A stretch of DNA of 64,000 nt. Origin: Affinibrenneria salicis (GTDB lineage Bacteria > Pseudomonadota > Gammaproteobacteria > Enterobacterales > Enterobacteriaceae). The stretch's first letter is position 1, and the number at the start of each line of letters is the position of its first letter. Below the pieces are notes generated by a model, which made no database searches, was not told the DNA's origin, and saw only the letters and a program-made list of their open reading frames with translations. Positions 45,149 to 55,300 of the stretch are shown here, in pieces. A program made the position numbers and the translations under genes. Where the stretch lies: assembly GCF_008710095.1 (NCBI RefSeq), contig NZ_VYKJ01000007.1:245469-309468 (forward strand). Reading direction: 5' to 3'.

Positions 45149-48100
45149 ATGGTGCGGCTGTTTATCTTCCGTCCGGTCGCCACGCTGTTGCTGACGCTGT
45201 CGATCCTGCTGTTGGGCATGTTGGGTTATCGCCTGCTGCCGGTGGCGCCGCTGCCGCAGGTCGATTTCCCGACTATTATGGTGTCCGCCAGTCTGGCCGG
45301 GGCCAGCCCTGAAACCATGGCGGCCACGGTGGCGACTCCTCTGGAGCGTTCGCTGGGGCAAATCGCCGGCATCACGGAGATGACCTCGAGCAGCTCGCAA
45401 GGGTCGAGCAACATTATTCTGCAGTTCGAGCTCTCGCGCGATATCAACGGCGCGGCGCGCGACGTGCAGGCGGCGATCAACGCCGCGCGCAGCCTGTTGC
45501 CGAGCAGTATGGCCTCGCTGCCGACTTATCGTAAGGCCAACCCGTCGGACGCGCCGATCGTCATGCTGGCGCTGACCTCGGATACCCGGCCCGGCGGCGA
45601 ACTGTATGACCTGGCCGACAGCCAGATCCAGCAAAAAATCGCCCAGGTACAGGGGGTCGGCCAGGTATCTCTGATGGGCAGCGCCCTGCCGGCGGTGCGC
45701 ATCGATCTGCGGCCGCAGATGCTGACTCAGTTCGGCGTTTCGCTGGATAGCGTGCGCGGCGCGATCGCCAGCAGCACCACCAATTTGCCGAAAGGGATGT
45801 TGACCGGCGATCATCAGTCGTGGGTGGTGGACAGCAACGGTCAACTGGAAAAAGCGGTCCAGTATCGCAATCTGGTGGTCAGTTACCAGAACGGGCGCGC
45901 GATTCGATTGAGCGACGTCGCGACCGTTTACGATGCGGTGGAAGACAAATATAAGACCGGCTATTACAACCAGACGCCTTCGGTGATGATCGGCGTGACG
46001 CGCCAGGCGGGCGCCAATATGCTGGAAACCATCGATGCCATCAAAGCGCAATTGCCGGAGCTGCAGAAGAATCTGCCGGCCGACACCAATCTGAAACTGG
46101 TGGTCGATCGCTCCTCGACGGTACGCGCCTCGCTGTACGATACCGAAGAGACGCTGTTGATTGCGGTGCTGCTGGTGATAGCCGTCGTGTTCGTGTTCCT
46201 GCGCAACGTGCAGGCGGTGGTGATCCCGGCGCTGGCGCTGCCGATATCGCTGATTGGCACCTGCGCGGTGATGTATTTGCTGGGCTACAGCCTGGATAAC
46301 TTGTCGCTGATGGCGTTGATTATCGCCACTGGTTTTGTGGTGGATGACGCCATCGTGGTGCTGGAAAACATCACGCGCTACATTGAACAGGGGTTAAGTC
46401 CGGTGCGCGCCTCGCTGAAAGGCGCGCAGGAAGTCAGCTTTACCGTGCTGTCGATGACGCTGTCGCTGGTGGCGGTGTTTATTCCGATCCTGCTGATGGG
46501 CAGCATCGTCGGGCGACTATTCCGCGAGTTCGCCGTTACGCTAACTATTTCTCTGATCATCTCAATGCTGGTTTCGCTCAGCCTGACGCCGATGCTCTGC
46601 TCGCGCCTGCTGAAGCGCAAACCCAGGGTGAGCGCGCCGCCGCACCCGCTGTATCGGTTTATCGAAAATCAACTGAATGCCCTGCTGGCGGCCTATGCGC
46701 GCGCGCTGACGTGGGTGATGCGCCATCAGCGCCTGACTCTGTTCAGCCTGCTGCTGACCGTAATGCTTAATCTGTTTCTTTACTCGGTGGTGCAGAAAGG
46801 CTTTTTCCCCAATCAGGATACCGGGTTGCTGATGGGCATGGTACGGGCCGATCAGAATGTCTCGTTCCAGGCGATGAAACCGAAGCTGCAGGCGTTCACC
46901 ACGCTGATTCAGTCCGATCCGGCGGTCGAAAGCGTGATGTCGTCGATGGGCGGCGGCGCGTTCGGCTCGCGCAATTCGGCCAATTTTTTCGTCCGCCTGA
47001 AAGAGTATAACCAGCGCGACGCTACGGCGACCGAGGTCGCCAACCGCCTGAGCGCCAAAAGCCGCAGTATCGCCGGCGCGCAGATGTTTCTGATGGCGGC
47101 GCAGGATCTGCGCATCGGCGGCCGCAGCGCCAACGCCAGCTATCAGTACAGCCTGCAGGCGGACAATCTCGATATCCTGCGCGTCTGGACGCCGAAGGTG
47201 AAGGCCGCGCTGGAGCAAATACCGCAGCTGACCAGCGTCGATTCCGATGCGCAGACCGGTGGTCAGGAGGTGATGATCAACATCGATCGCGATAAGGCCA
47301 CGCGGCTGGGGGTGAACGTCAGCATGCTGGATACGCTGCTGAATAACGCTTTCAGCCAGCGCCAGATCGCGACGCTCTACCACACGCTCAATCAGTACCA
47401 TGTGGTGATGTCGCTGGAGGACAGCTACACGCGCGATCCGTCGGTACTCAACGAACTGCAGGTGGTAAATGACCAGGGCGAGCGCATCCCGCTTGCGGCG
47501 TTTGCGACGTTCAGCGGCGCCAACGCGCCGTTGTCGGTGGCGCATCAGGGACAATCGGCCACCAGCACCATCGCCTTCAACCTGCAGGACGGCGTTTCTC
47601 TGGAGCAGGCGCAGGCGTTGGTTAAAACCGCGATGGCGCAGATTGGTCTGCCGTCGGATATTCAGGCCGGATTCCAGGGAACGGCCAAAGCTTTTGCCGA
47701 GCTGTCGGCCTCGATGCCGTGGCTGATTCTGGCGGCGCTGGCGGCGGTGTATATCGTGTTGGGCATGCTGTATGAAAGCTATATTCATCCGCTGACCATC
47801 CTGTCGACGCTGCCGTCGGCCGGCGTCGGCGCGCTGCTGCTGTTGCTGCTGACCAATACCCAACTGACGGTGATCGCGCTGATCGGCATTTTGCTGCTGA
47901 TCGGCATCGTCAAAAAGAACGCCATTATGATGATCGACTTTGCGCTGATGGCCGAGCGCCAGCAGGGTATGTCGCCGCAGCAGGCGATCACTCAGGCCTG
48001 CCTGATGCGTTTTCGTCCGATTATGATGACCACGCTGGCGGCCTTCTTCGGCGCGCTGCCGCTGGCGCTGGGCAGCGGCGGCGACGCCGATTTACGCAGT

Positions 48101-48241
48101 CCGCTCGGCCTGGCGATTGCCGGCGGCCTGGCGCTGAGTCAGTTACTTACGCTGTTCACCACGCCGGTGGTGTACCTCTATCTTGATCGCGTCAGCCGCG
48201 CCACTCGTCATCAGTGGCAGCGTTTGCGCCATGCTGAATAA
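45149..48241 (+). CDS. mdtC: Multidrug efflux RND transporter MdtC
   Basis: At 1030 residues it matches MdtC. The sequence RLFIFRPVATLLLTLSILLL starts the first helix, GFVVDDAIVVLENITR lies in helix 4 and [18 protein letters not shown] near the end. Unlike MdtB it has no low-complexity insertion at the equivalent place. It works with MdtB as a proton-driven efflux pump. Six bases separate it from the outer-membrane factor gene. Confidence 0.95.
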   Translation: MVRLFIFRPVATLLLTLSILLLGMLGYRLLPVAPLPQVDFPTIMVSASLAGASPETMAATVATPLERSLGQIAGITEMTSSSSQGSSNIILQFELSRDINGAARDVQAAINAARSLLPSSMASLPTYRKANPSDAPIVMLALTSDTRPGGELYDLADSQIQQKIAQVQGVGQVSLMGSALPAVRIDLRPQMLTQFGVSLDSVRGAIASSTTNLPKGMLTGDHQSWVVDSNGQLEKAVQYRNLVVSYQNGRAIRLSDVATVYDAVEDKYKTGYYNQTPSVMIGVTRQAGANMLETIDAIKAQLPELQKNLPADTNLKLVVDRSSTVRASLYDTEETLLIAVLLVIAVVFVFLRNVQAVVIPALALPISLIGTCAVMYLLGYSLDNLSLMALIIATGFVVDDAIVVLENITRYIEQGLSPVRASLKGAQEVSFTVLSMTLSLVAVFIPILLMGSIVGRLFREFAVTLTISLIISMLVSLSLTPMLCSRLLKRKPRVSAPPHPLYRFIENQLNALLAAYARALTWVMRHQRLTLFSLLLTVMLNLFLYSVVQKGFFPNQDTGLLMGMVRADQNVSFQAMKPKLQAFTTLIQSDPAVESVMSSMGGGAFGSRNSANFFVRLKEYNQRDATATEVANRLSAKSRSIAGAQMFLMAAQDLRIGGRSANASYQYSLQADNLDILRVWTPKVKAALEQIPQLTSVDSDAQTGGQEVMINIDRDKATRLGVNVSMLDTLLNNAFSQRQIATLYHTLNQYHVVMSLEDSYTRDPSVLNELQVVNDQGERIPLAAFATFSGANAPLSVAHQGQSATSTIAFNLQDGVSLEQAQALVKTAMAQIGLPSDIQAGFQGTAKAFAELSASMPWLILAALAAVYIVLGMLYESYIHPLTILSTLPSAGVGALLLLLLTNTQLTVIALIGILLLIGIVKKNAIMMIDFALMAERQQGMSPQQAITQACLMRFRPIMMTTLAAFFGALPLALGSGGDADLRSPLGLAIAGGLALSQLLTLFTTPVVYLYLDRVSRATRHQWQRLRHAE

Positions 48242-48247
48242 TTTGCC

Positions 48248-49666
48248 ATGAAACTGAAAACTATCTCGTTTACTCCGCTTTTCCTTGCGCTGTTGCTCAG
48301 CGGCTGCGCTGTGGGGCCAGACTATCAGCGGCCGGCCGCTAGCGTGCCGCTGCAGTATAAAGAAGCGCGGGGCTGGCGGCCGGTCGCGCCGCAGGATCAG
48401 ATTAGCAAGGGCGAGTGGTGGACGGTCTACCGCGACGCCACGCTGTCGTCGCTGCTTGAGCAGGTGAGCATTTCCAACCAGAACGTCGCGCAGTATGAAG
48501 CGCAGTACCGTCAGGCGAAAGCGCTGGCGGCCGGGTCGCGCGCCGATCTGTTTCCGACCGTCGGCGCCAGCGGATCCGGTACGCGCAGCGGCAGCCGCGC
48601 CAGCAGCAACGGCGCCAGCCAGCGCACCACCAGCAACAGTTTCTCCGCCGAGGCCAGCGCCAGCTGGGAGCTGGACCTGTGGGGCAAACTCCGGCGCACG
48701 CTGGAAGAGAACAAGGCCAGCGCGCAGGCCAGCCAGGCGGAGCTGGCCAATATCACGCTGAGCGCGCAGTCGGAGCTGGCGCAGGACTATTTCCAGTTGC
48801 GCATTATGGACCAGAAGATTGCGCTGTATCAGCAGAGCGTACAGACCTATGAACGTTATGTGCAGGTGATCAGCAATAAGTATCAGGCCGGTTCGGAGTC
48901 ACGCGGCACGCTGGCTCAGGCGCAACTGCAGCTGGAGAGCGCCAGAGCGTCGGCGCTGGATTATGTCTGGCAGCGCGCGCAGTTGGAACACGCGATCGCG
49001 CTGTTGATTGGCAAAACGCCGGCGGAATTTAGTCTGGCCGCCGCGCCGTTAAGCGCCACGCTGCCGGCGATCCCGGACGCGATTCCGTCGCACCTGCTGC
49101 AGCGCCGGCCGGATATTGCCTATGCCGAGCGCAATGTGGCGGCGGCCAATGCGGCGGTAGGCGTAGCGATCGCCGGTTACTATCCCGATCTGACGCTGAG
49201 CGCCAGCGGCGGCTTTACCAGCTCCGCGCTGCATAATCTGCTTTCTCTGCCGAATCGCGTCTGGTCGCTTGGTCCGGAACTGAGCGGCACGCTGCTGGAT
49301 TTCGGCGCCACCTCGGCGCAGGTGGAACAGGCGCGCGCTTCCTATGACGCCAGCGTCGCCAGCTATCGCCAGGCGGTACTTGAGGGGTTCACCGAGGTGG
49401 AGAATTATCTGGTTGAGCTGAACACGCTGCGGGAGGAACTGGCCGCGCAGCAGCGCGCCACCGATGCCGCCAGCGATTCCGCCCGCGTAACGCGTAATCA
49501 GTACGAAGCGGGAATGATCGATTATCTTGATGTCGCCACCACCGAAAATACCAGCCTGAGCCAGCAGCAGAGTCTGTTGTCGCTGCAAAGCACGCAGTGG
49601 GTGGCGAGCGTAGAATTGATTGTCGCGCTGGGCGGCGGCTGGGATGCCGCCAGTCTGACGCCGTAA
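48248..49666 (+). CDS. Outer-membrane efflux lipoprotein, NodT/OprM family
   Basis: This 472-residue protein has a lipoprotein signal with lipobox LLSGC (Cys20) followed by AVGPDYQRP, the standard NodT-family start. Two OEP domains follow, with AEASASWELDLWGKLRRTLE and LLQRRPDIAYAERNVAAANA. It completes a tripartite pump with MdtABC without needing TolC. In E. coli this place is held by mdtD and baeSR, which are not in this window. Confidence 0.93.
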   Translation: MKLKTISFTPLFLALLLSGCAVGPDYQRPAASVPLQYKEARGWRPVAPQDQISKGEWWTVYRDATLSSLLEQVSISNQNVAQYEAQYRQAKALAAGSRADLFPTVGASGSGTRSGSRASSNGASQRTTSNSFSAEASASWELDLWGKLRRTLEENKASAQASQAELANITLSAQSELAQDYFQLRIMDQKIALYQQSVQTYERYVQVISNKYQAGSESRGTLAQAQLQLESARASALDYVWQRAQLEHAIALLIGKTPAEFSLAAAPLSATLPAIPDAIPSHLLQRRPDIAYAERNVAAANAAVGVAIAGYYPDLTLSASGGFTSSALHNLLSLPNRVWSLGPELSGTLLDFGATSAQVEQARASYDASVASYRQAVLEGFTEVENYLVELNTLREELAAQQRATDAASDSARVTRNQYEAGMIDYLDVATTENTSLSQQQSLLSLQSTQWVASVELIVALGGGWDAASLTP

Positions 49667-49855
49667 CGGCGCCGCCTGGCGACGTTTGTTCCCGTTAGAT
49701 TCCGCGCGTCGGCGGCCGGTTGATGGCCCGGCGCCCGGCACAGCCGGCGTCGGGGAAGATTTGTCGACCGCGGCCGCAGAAACCCCGTCCCCTATGGGTT
49801 GCCGGCGAGAGGGCCTGAACCCTTGCCGCAACCCGCAGGCGAGCGGGGGGCTGGA

Positions 49856-51190
49856 TTAGTGGAAAAATTCCGCGATTAGCGCCGCGCCGATAAAGGTGCC
49901 GAAGTTGGCGACGAATGACACCACCACAATTCTCCAGCCCAGTTTACGAAACGCCGGCAGATCTTTGGCGATAGAGAGGCCGGCAAAGGTCAGCATGGGC
50001 GTAATAATCGATAGCATGTTAATGCTGCCGGTTAATTCGGCGATCTCTTTCGCCCAGGGGCACCACGGCGAGGTGGCGTACATGGCGATAACCGAGACCC
50101 AGCAAACTGTCGGGATCTTTCCGCGCGTCAGCTTATAAACGATATCGCCCATCAGCGAGATCAGAATCATAATTAAGCAGCCGGCGATCACCGCGGATGA
50201 GAAGTGGCCGAAGGCTATCCAGTTCGCTACGGACGATAATATAGCGGTAGCGAACCAGGCAATGACCTTATCTGACCATGAAAGGCGGCCCGACGACTCT
50301 TTTACCGACTGCAACGCGTCTTCGTCATTCGCCTGCTCCACCGTGCTCCGTTTCGAGCGTTTGCCCAGAATCGGCTCCAGAACCCGGTAGGCGGTGATCG
50401 CCAGCGGGAGGGAGATAAACAGAGTGAAATAGGTGCCGAAGGTGGTGGTCAGCAGGTTAGAGGCGGCGGCCAACGCCATTACGGTTTCCGCCGTCTGCTT
50501 GTCGACCTGCGCCGCAATGGCGCCGGCCGCCGCCGCCATCATACTGCCTGAGCCAACGCCGGAAGCCATGGCGAGCGATCGCGGATCGAAGATATTCAGG
50601 CTGGTGATAAAGCCGGCGACGATAGCGATGAACAGGGCGCCGAACAGGGTTCCGGTAAGGTATTCAGCCAGAACGCCGCGTCCTTCCGCCGAGCTCATAC
50701 CGTATTTTTCCCCGATAATAGCAAGGCTGGGTTCACGACCGACCGAGAAAGTGGCGCCGATCGCTTCGCGTTTGATGCCCAATAACAGAGCGACCGGCAT
50801 AGCCAGCAAAACGGTGCCGACAAAGTGTCCCAGTTCCTGGAAGGCCAGCGCCCAGCCCGCCTTCGCGATAACCGGTAATGAGCCGCCCACGACGACCCCC
50901 AGTTTGGCGATAAAGATAAGCAGGGCCGGCTGAAGAATATGCGAGGCAATGACTTGTCTGCCGCGGGTTAAAGACCAGGCGGAAGACGTTTTGTAACTCG
51001 CGGTGCCTAGTATCGCACCGATAATCAAGGCCCAGATCATGGGCAATAGCACAACTTTAGCGGCCCCCAGTGGAATGGAGATTGAACCAATCAACTCTGC
51101 CACAATAAGTACGATGGCGGCCCATAAATATATGGGCAAGTAGTCTTTTAAACGACCTGGTTGATTAAGACTAAGCGTTTTCACGTGCAT
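49856..51190 (-). CDS. DUF3100 family integral membrane protein
   Basis: The 444-residue, strongly hydrophobic protein has about 11-12 membrane segments. The sequence fits the DUF3100 family: LPMIWALIIGAILGTASYK, FSVGREPSLAIIGEKYGMSS, ASGVGSGSMMAAAAGAIAAQ and ATSPWCPWAKEIAELTGSIN. Members are thought to be transporters and often lie next to peptidases or amidohydrolases; none is adjacent here. It is convergent with the efflux operon. Function is unknown. Confidence 0.75.
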   Translation of the reverse strand: MHVKTLSLNQPGRLKDYLPIYLWAAIVLIVAELIGSISIPLGAAKVVLLPMIWALIIGAILGTASYKTSSAWSLTRGRQVIASHILQPALLIFIAKLGVVVGGSLPVIAKAGWALAFQELGHFVGTVLLAMPVALLLGIKREAIGATFSVGREPSLAIIGEKYGMSSAEGRGVLAEYLTGTLFGALFIAIVAGFITSLNIFDPRSLAMASGVGSGSMMAAAAGAIAAQVDKQTAETVMALAAASNLLTTTFGTYFTLFISLPLAITAYRVLEPILGKRSKRSTVEQANDEDALQSVKESSGRLSWSDKVIAWFATAILSSVANWIAFGHFSSAVIAGCLIMILISLMGDIVYKLTRGKIPTVCWVSVIAMYATSPWCPWAKEIAELTGSINMLSIITPMLTFAGLSIAKDLPAFRKLGWRIVVVSFVANFGTFIGAALIAEFFH

Positions 51191-52148
51191 TTTATTTCTC
51201 TTCTCTTGTCACAAGGATTGATTAATGGCTCGTGGGAATATGTAAAGTTCTTATTGTTATAAGGCCGAGTATGTTTGATGGCGACAGGGGCAACAATATC
51301 TGAAAATGAAAATATTGTTGCGTTGAAAACAACACTGAAAACGCGGGATTGTTTGTTATCTGACTGAGAAATAAGATTAACTTATGTCATGAGCTGTAAA
51401 ATAACGTTGTCGGTCAGGGCAGCGGAATCGGCTGTTTTGGCCCCTGTGCGGCGACGGTTTGGGTTGGAGGTAAATAGATTCTCCATACTTCAGGCAACGC
51501 ATCTGCCGCCTGGAATATAACGAGTATGTACCCTTCATACTGCAAGCGGCGGGCAGTTGCTGTTGTTGCTCGCCCCATCAATGGCGCTCGCTCTTGCCGC
51601 GCCGCCGCCAGCGTCGTTCAAATCCGCTGCCGGCACGTTTTTCGCTCTTCCCGGTCACTTACTGCGGTAAGCGTCTGGGGATTAAGGAGAGGCTCTCCAT
51701 CTTTTATCGAAGCCAGCCGCTGGCTGGACACCTTCGTTACCGACCAATTCGTCGCTGCGTCACCGCGTTATTCGGTCTTATGGCCTCACCCCTTTGGGGT
51801 CAGCGCAAGCGCTGCTTAAAAACGCTTTTGCCGTTGTTGTCCTGCCGCTCGAATTATTTTGGCTATAGCCTGATGCCCTGTTTTTTATCCCCGTAATTTC
51901 AACAGCGCGATGCTCTGTTATTTCATCCTTATTCCCCCTGAGAATATCGGTGGATAAATATCGCTAATAATTTGTTTTTTTTCGGATATTGATAGACATT
52001 GACGATTCCATAAGGTCGGCCGCGGGCAGCGTGGCTTTGGGCGTATATCGGGTAAAAATCGTTTTTCAACTGACGGACCATTGCCTGGCGTCGCAGGATA
52101 TGGCAGATTTCATCCATCAGAAATACTGAAGCGAAAGGATACTGCCAC
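51191..52148. other. Gene-free stretch between the DUF3100 gene and the rhs locus
   Basis: Nearly 960 bases. The first 290 are AT-rich and should hold the DUF3100 gene promoter. A repeat copy fills about 51482-51868. The remainder, 51870-52148, has only short frames without recognisable similarity, including one of 73 codons on the minus strand. Confidence 0.5.
51482..51868. repeat. Dispersed intergenic repeat, copy 3
   Basis: It starts with ATACTTCAGGCAACGC, contains GCGTCGTTCAAATCCGCTGC near 51611 and CCGACCAATTCGTCGC near 51740, and ends CGCTCGAATTATTTTGGCTA near 51846. The order matches copy 2 at 32400-32665. A short nested copy of the end, ATACTGCAAGC, occurs at 51538. Confidence 0.65.
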
Positions 52149-52322
52149 ATGTCTTCTTCTGACCCCCGCAGCCGTTTCAGCGAAGGCGACGTGACGCTGC
52201 CGACCGGCTACAGCGAGCGCGCCGTTCATGTGCTTATTCCCGTGGGCGGGGCGCCCGCCGCGTTATTCGTGCTTTCCCTCTATCCCCTGCAGTCCGGACT
52301 GAATCTCAGTAAAGGATACTGA
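52149..52322 (+). pseudogene. Truncated EagR (DcrB/DUF1795) chaperone gene upstream of rhs
   Basis: ATG 52149 (AAAGGA upstream) encodes only 57 residues. The sequence FSEGDVTLPTGYSERAVHVL matches the N-terminus of EagR chaperones, which are normally about 140-150 residues. After about residue 40 the similarity ends, and a stop follows one base before the rhs ATG. EagR proteins bind prePAAR transmembrane segments of Rhs effectors and keep them stable before T6SS loading. Internal deletion is the simplest explanation, leaving the rhs partner without its own chaperone. Confidence 0.6.
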
Positions 52323-52323
52323 T

Positions 52324-55300
52324 ATGTTTGAAGCGGCGCGCGTTGATGACCCTATCGGCCACTCTCATGCCATGGCCGGTATGATTGCCGGCACATTCGT
52401 GGGCGGTTTGCTGGCCGCCGGCGGGGGTTTTCTTGCCAGCGCCCTGTTTGTGGCCGGTCTGGCCTCCGGCTGTCTGGGTATCGGCATCGCGCTGGTGGCG
52501 TTGAGTTTTGCCGTGGGCTATGTCGCCGATAAAGCGGCCACCGCCGCGCGCGACGGCATTGCCGGGGCCGGGGCGGCCGCGATGTCGGAGAAGGGCAAGA
52601 TTATTACCGGCTCGCACAATGTGTTTATCAATGGTAAAGCTGCGGCTATCGCCACGCTTAGTCAAGTGGGCTGCCGCGACCACGGCCCCTCAATGCAGAT
52701 GGCGCAGGGTTCATCGAAGGTATTTATTAACGATTATCCGGCGGCGCGCGTCGCAGATAAAACCAACTGCGACGCCGGCGTAATGAGCGGCTCGGACAAT
52801 GTGCGCATCGGCGGCGAGCCGGTGACCACGCTGGCGATAACGCCGGAGGTGCCGGAGTGGGTGTACAAGGCCTCCGACCTGACGATGCTGTTTGCCGGGC
52901 TGGTTGGTGTCGGCGGCGGGGTAACCAAAGCCGGCAAACTGGCGACGCTGCTGGGCCGTCTGCCTGGCATCAACAAACTGGGGCGCGTGCTATGCCGCGC
53001 CGGCACGGTGATGGTGGCCGCAGCCGCGGCGGCCATTGTAGCGCGTCCGGTGGACGTGGTCAGCGGACAGAAGTTTCTTGACGGTGAGGATGAACTAGAC
53101 TTTGAGTTGCCGTCACGGCTGCCGCTGCGCTGGCAGCGTTACTGGCGCAGCGGCAACCCTGGGGACAGCGTGCTGGGCCGCGGCTGGAGCCTGCCGCACG
53201 AGTCGTGGCTGGCGCCGTATCAGGACGGGCTGGTGTGGCGCGCGCCGTCGGGCGATTATGTCAGTTTCCCTCTGGTGCCGGCGGGTTATCGCACGTACTG
53301 CGAGGCGGAGTCGCGCTGGCTGGAGCACCGGCCGGACGGCAGTTGGCAGCTGTACGGACCGGACGATGAGCGCTGGTGCTATCCGCCGCTGCGGGGCGAC
53401 AGCCCATCTCGGGTGTCCCGCATCATCGATGCGACCGGCAACGCCACCGACTTTGTGCGCGATGAAGCAGGGCAACTGACGGAAGCGGTGGACAGCGCCG
53501 GCCAGCGTATCGTCTGTGAATATCGGACCGGCGACTGCGGGTCACGGCTGATCCGGGTCAGCCTGCACACGCAGGACGGCCCGCTGACGCTGGTCAGCTA
53601 TGAGTACGACGATGAGGGGCAGTTGATTACGGTGACCGGCCGGGGCGGTAGCGTGGCGCGGCGCTTCGGCTGGCGCGACGGGCTGATGGTCAGCCATCAG
53701 GACGCGCTCGGACTGCTGAACGAATACCGCTGGCAGGAGATTGACGGGCTGCCGCGAGTGACCGGCTACCGCAACAGCGTCGGCGAACGGCTGGATATTG
53801 AGTATGACTTCGCCGGCGGCAGCCGCATAGCTCGGCGCGACGACGGCGCGGTGATGCGCTGGCGGGTGGAGGACGACGACACCGTGTCGTCGTACACGGC
53901 GCCGGACGGGCGGCAGTATGCGTTGCTGTACGATGACCGGGCGGACGACGAGCGGACCGGGCTGTGCGGCGTTATCCTGCCGGGCGGCGCAGTACGCCGC
54001 ACCCGGTGGGACCGGTTGAACCGGCTGACGGAGGAGAGCGACGCGGCCGGGCGGAGCACGCGTTATCAGTGGTGGCGCAACAGCGACCGGCTGCTGGCGG
54101 TCACCGGACCGGACGGCGCCGGCGCGCGCAGCGACTACGACAGTCTGGGGCGGCTGACTGCACAAACCGGTCCGGCCGGCGACGTTACCCGTTACCACTA
54201 CCCGGATGAGCAGGAGAGCCTGCCGGACAGCATCACCGACGCCGGGGGCGGAGTGGTGCGGCTGGAATGGAACGCCCTGGGGATGCTGACCCGTTACACC
54301 GACTGTTCGGACAGCGTGACGCGGTATGAATATGACCGCCTCGGCCAGTTGCGATCGCATATTGACGCGGAGGGGCAGGTCACCCGCTACGAATGGCGGC
54401 CTGACGGGCGTCCATCGCGCATTATCCGAGCCGACGGCAGCGACGAGTCTTTCGAATGGCAGGCGGCGCGGCTGGCGGCGTGGCGCGACCCGGCGGGCAG
54501 CGTCACCCGCTGGCAGTATAATCAACTGGGGCTGCCGGTCAGCGTCACCGATCGTATCGGCCGAACGCTGCGTTATAGCTATGATCCGCGCGGACGGCTG
54601 ACACTGCTGGACAACGGCAACGGCGGCAGGTACCGGTTCGGCTATGACCCGGAAGGCCGGCTGGCGCAGGAAATCCGCCCTGATGACACGCAATACCGGC
54701 TGGAGTATGACCAACGAGGCTTTGCGGTACGGCGGCTGGAAAGCGGCAAAGCAGCCCCTGACGGTGGTTTGCCGCTGCGGGTAAAACAGTATCAGTTCGA
54801 CGACGCAGGTCTGCTGACCGGTTACGCCACGGAACAGGCGACCTGGCATTACCGGCGCGACCGGGCGGGCCGGTTGAGTGAACTGACCCGTACTCCGTTG
54901 CAGTCGGGTATCCACGCCGGCATTAGTGCGGATCGCCTGCAGTTCCGCTACGACGCAGCTGGCCGGCTGGTGTCCGAACAGGGAGTGAACGGCGAACTGT
55001 TGGCTGAATACGACGCTCTGGATAACCTGACGGCGCTGACCACGCCGCAGGGCGATCGCTTGCAGTGGCTTACTTACGGCTCCGGCCACGTCAGCGCGGT
55101 GAAATTTAATCAGCAACTGGTGAGTGAATTCAGCCGTGACCGGTTGCACCGGGAGACCGCGCGCAGTCAGGGCGCTCTGACGCAACAGCGCGGCTATGAC
55201 GCTCTCGGTCGCCGGGCCTGGCAGAGCAGCGGGGTGCTGAACGGCGACGGGCGGATAACCCGACCGGAGGCGGGACTGCTGTGGCGAGTATTCCGCTACA

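Noticed and set aside
44327..46051. Long frames opposite to mdtB and mdtC.
   Set aside because: They mirror strongly conserved RND genes; the proteins are His/Gln/Arg-rich and without similarity.
51929..52150. 73-codon minus-strand frame before the rhs locus.
   Set aside because: No similarity recognised and no good start; probably random or a decayed remnant.
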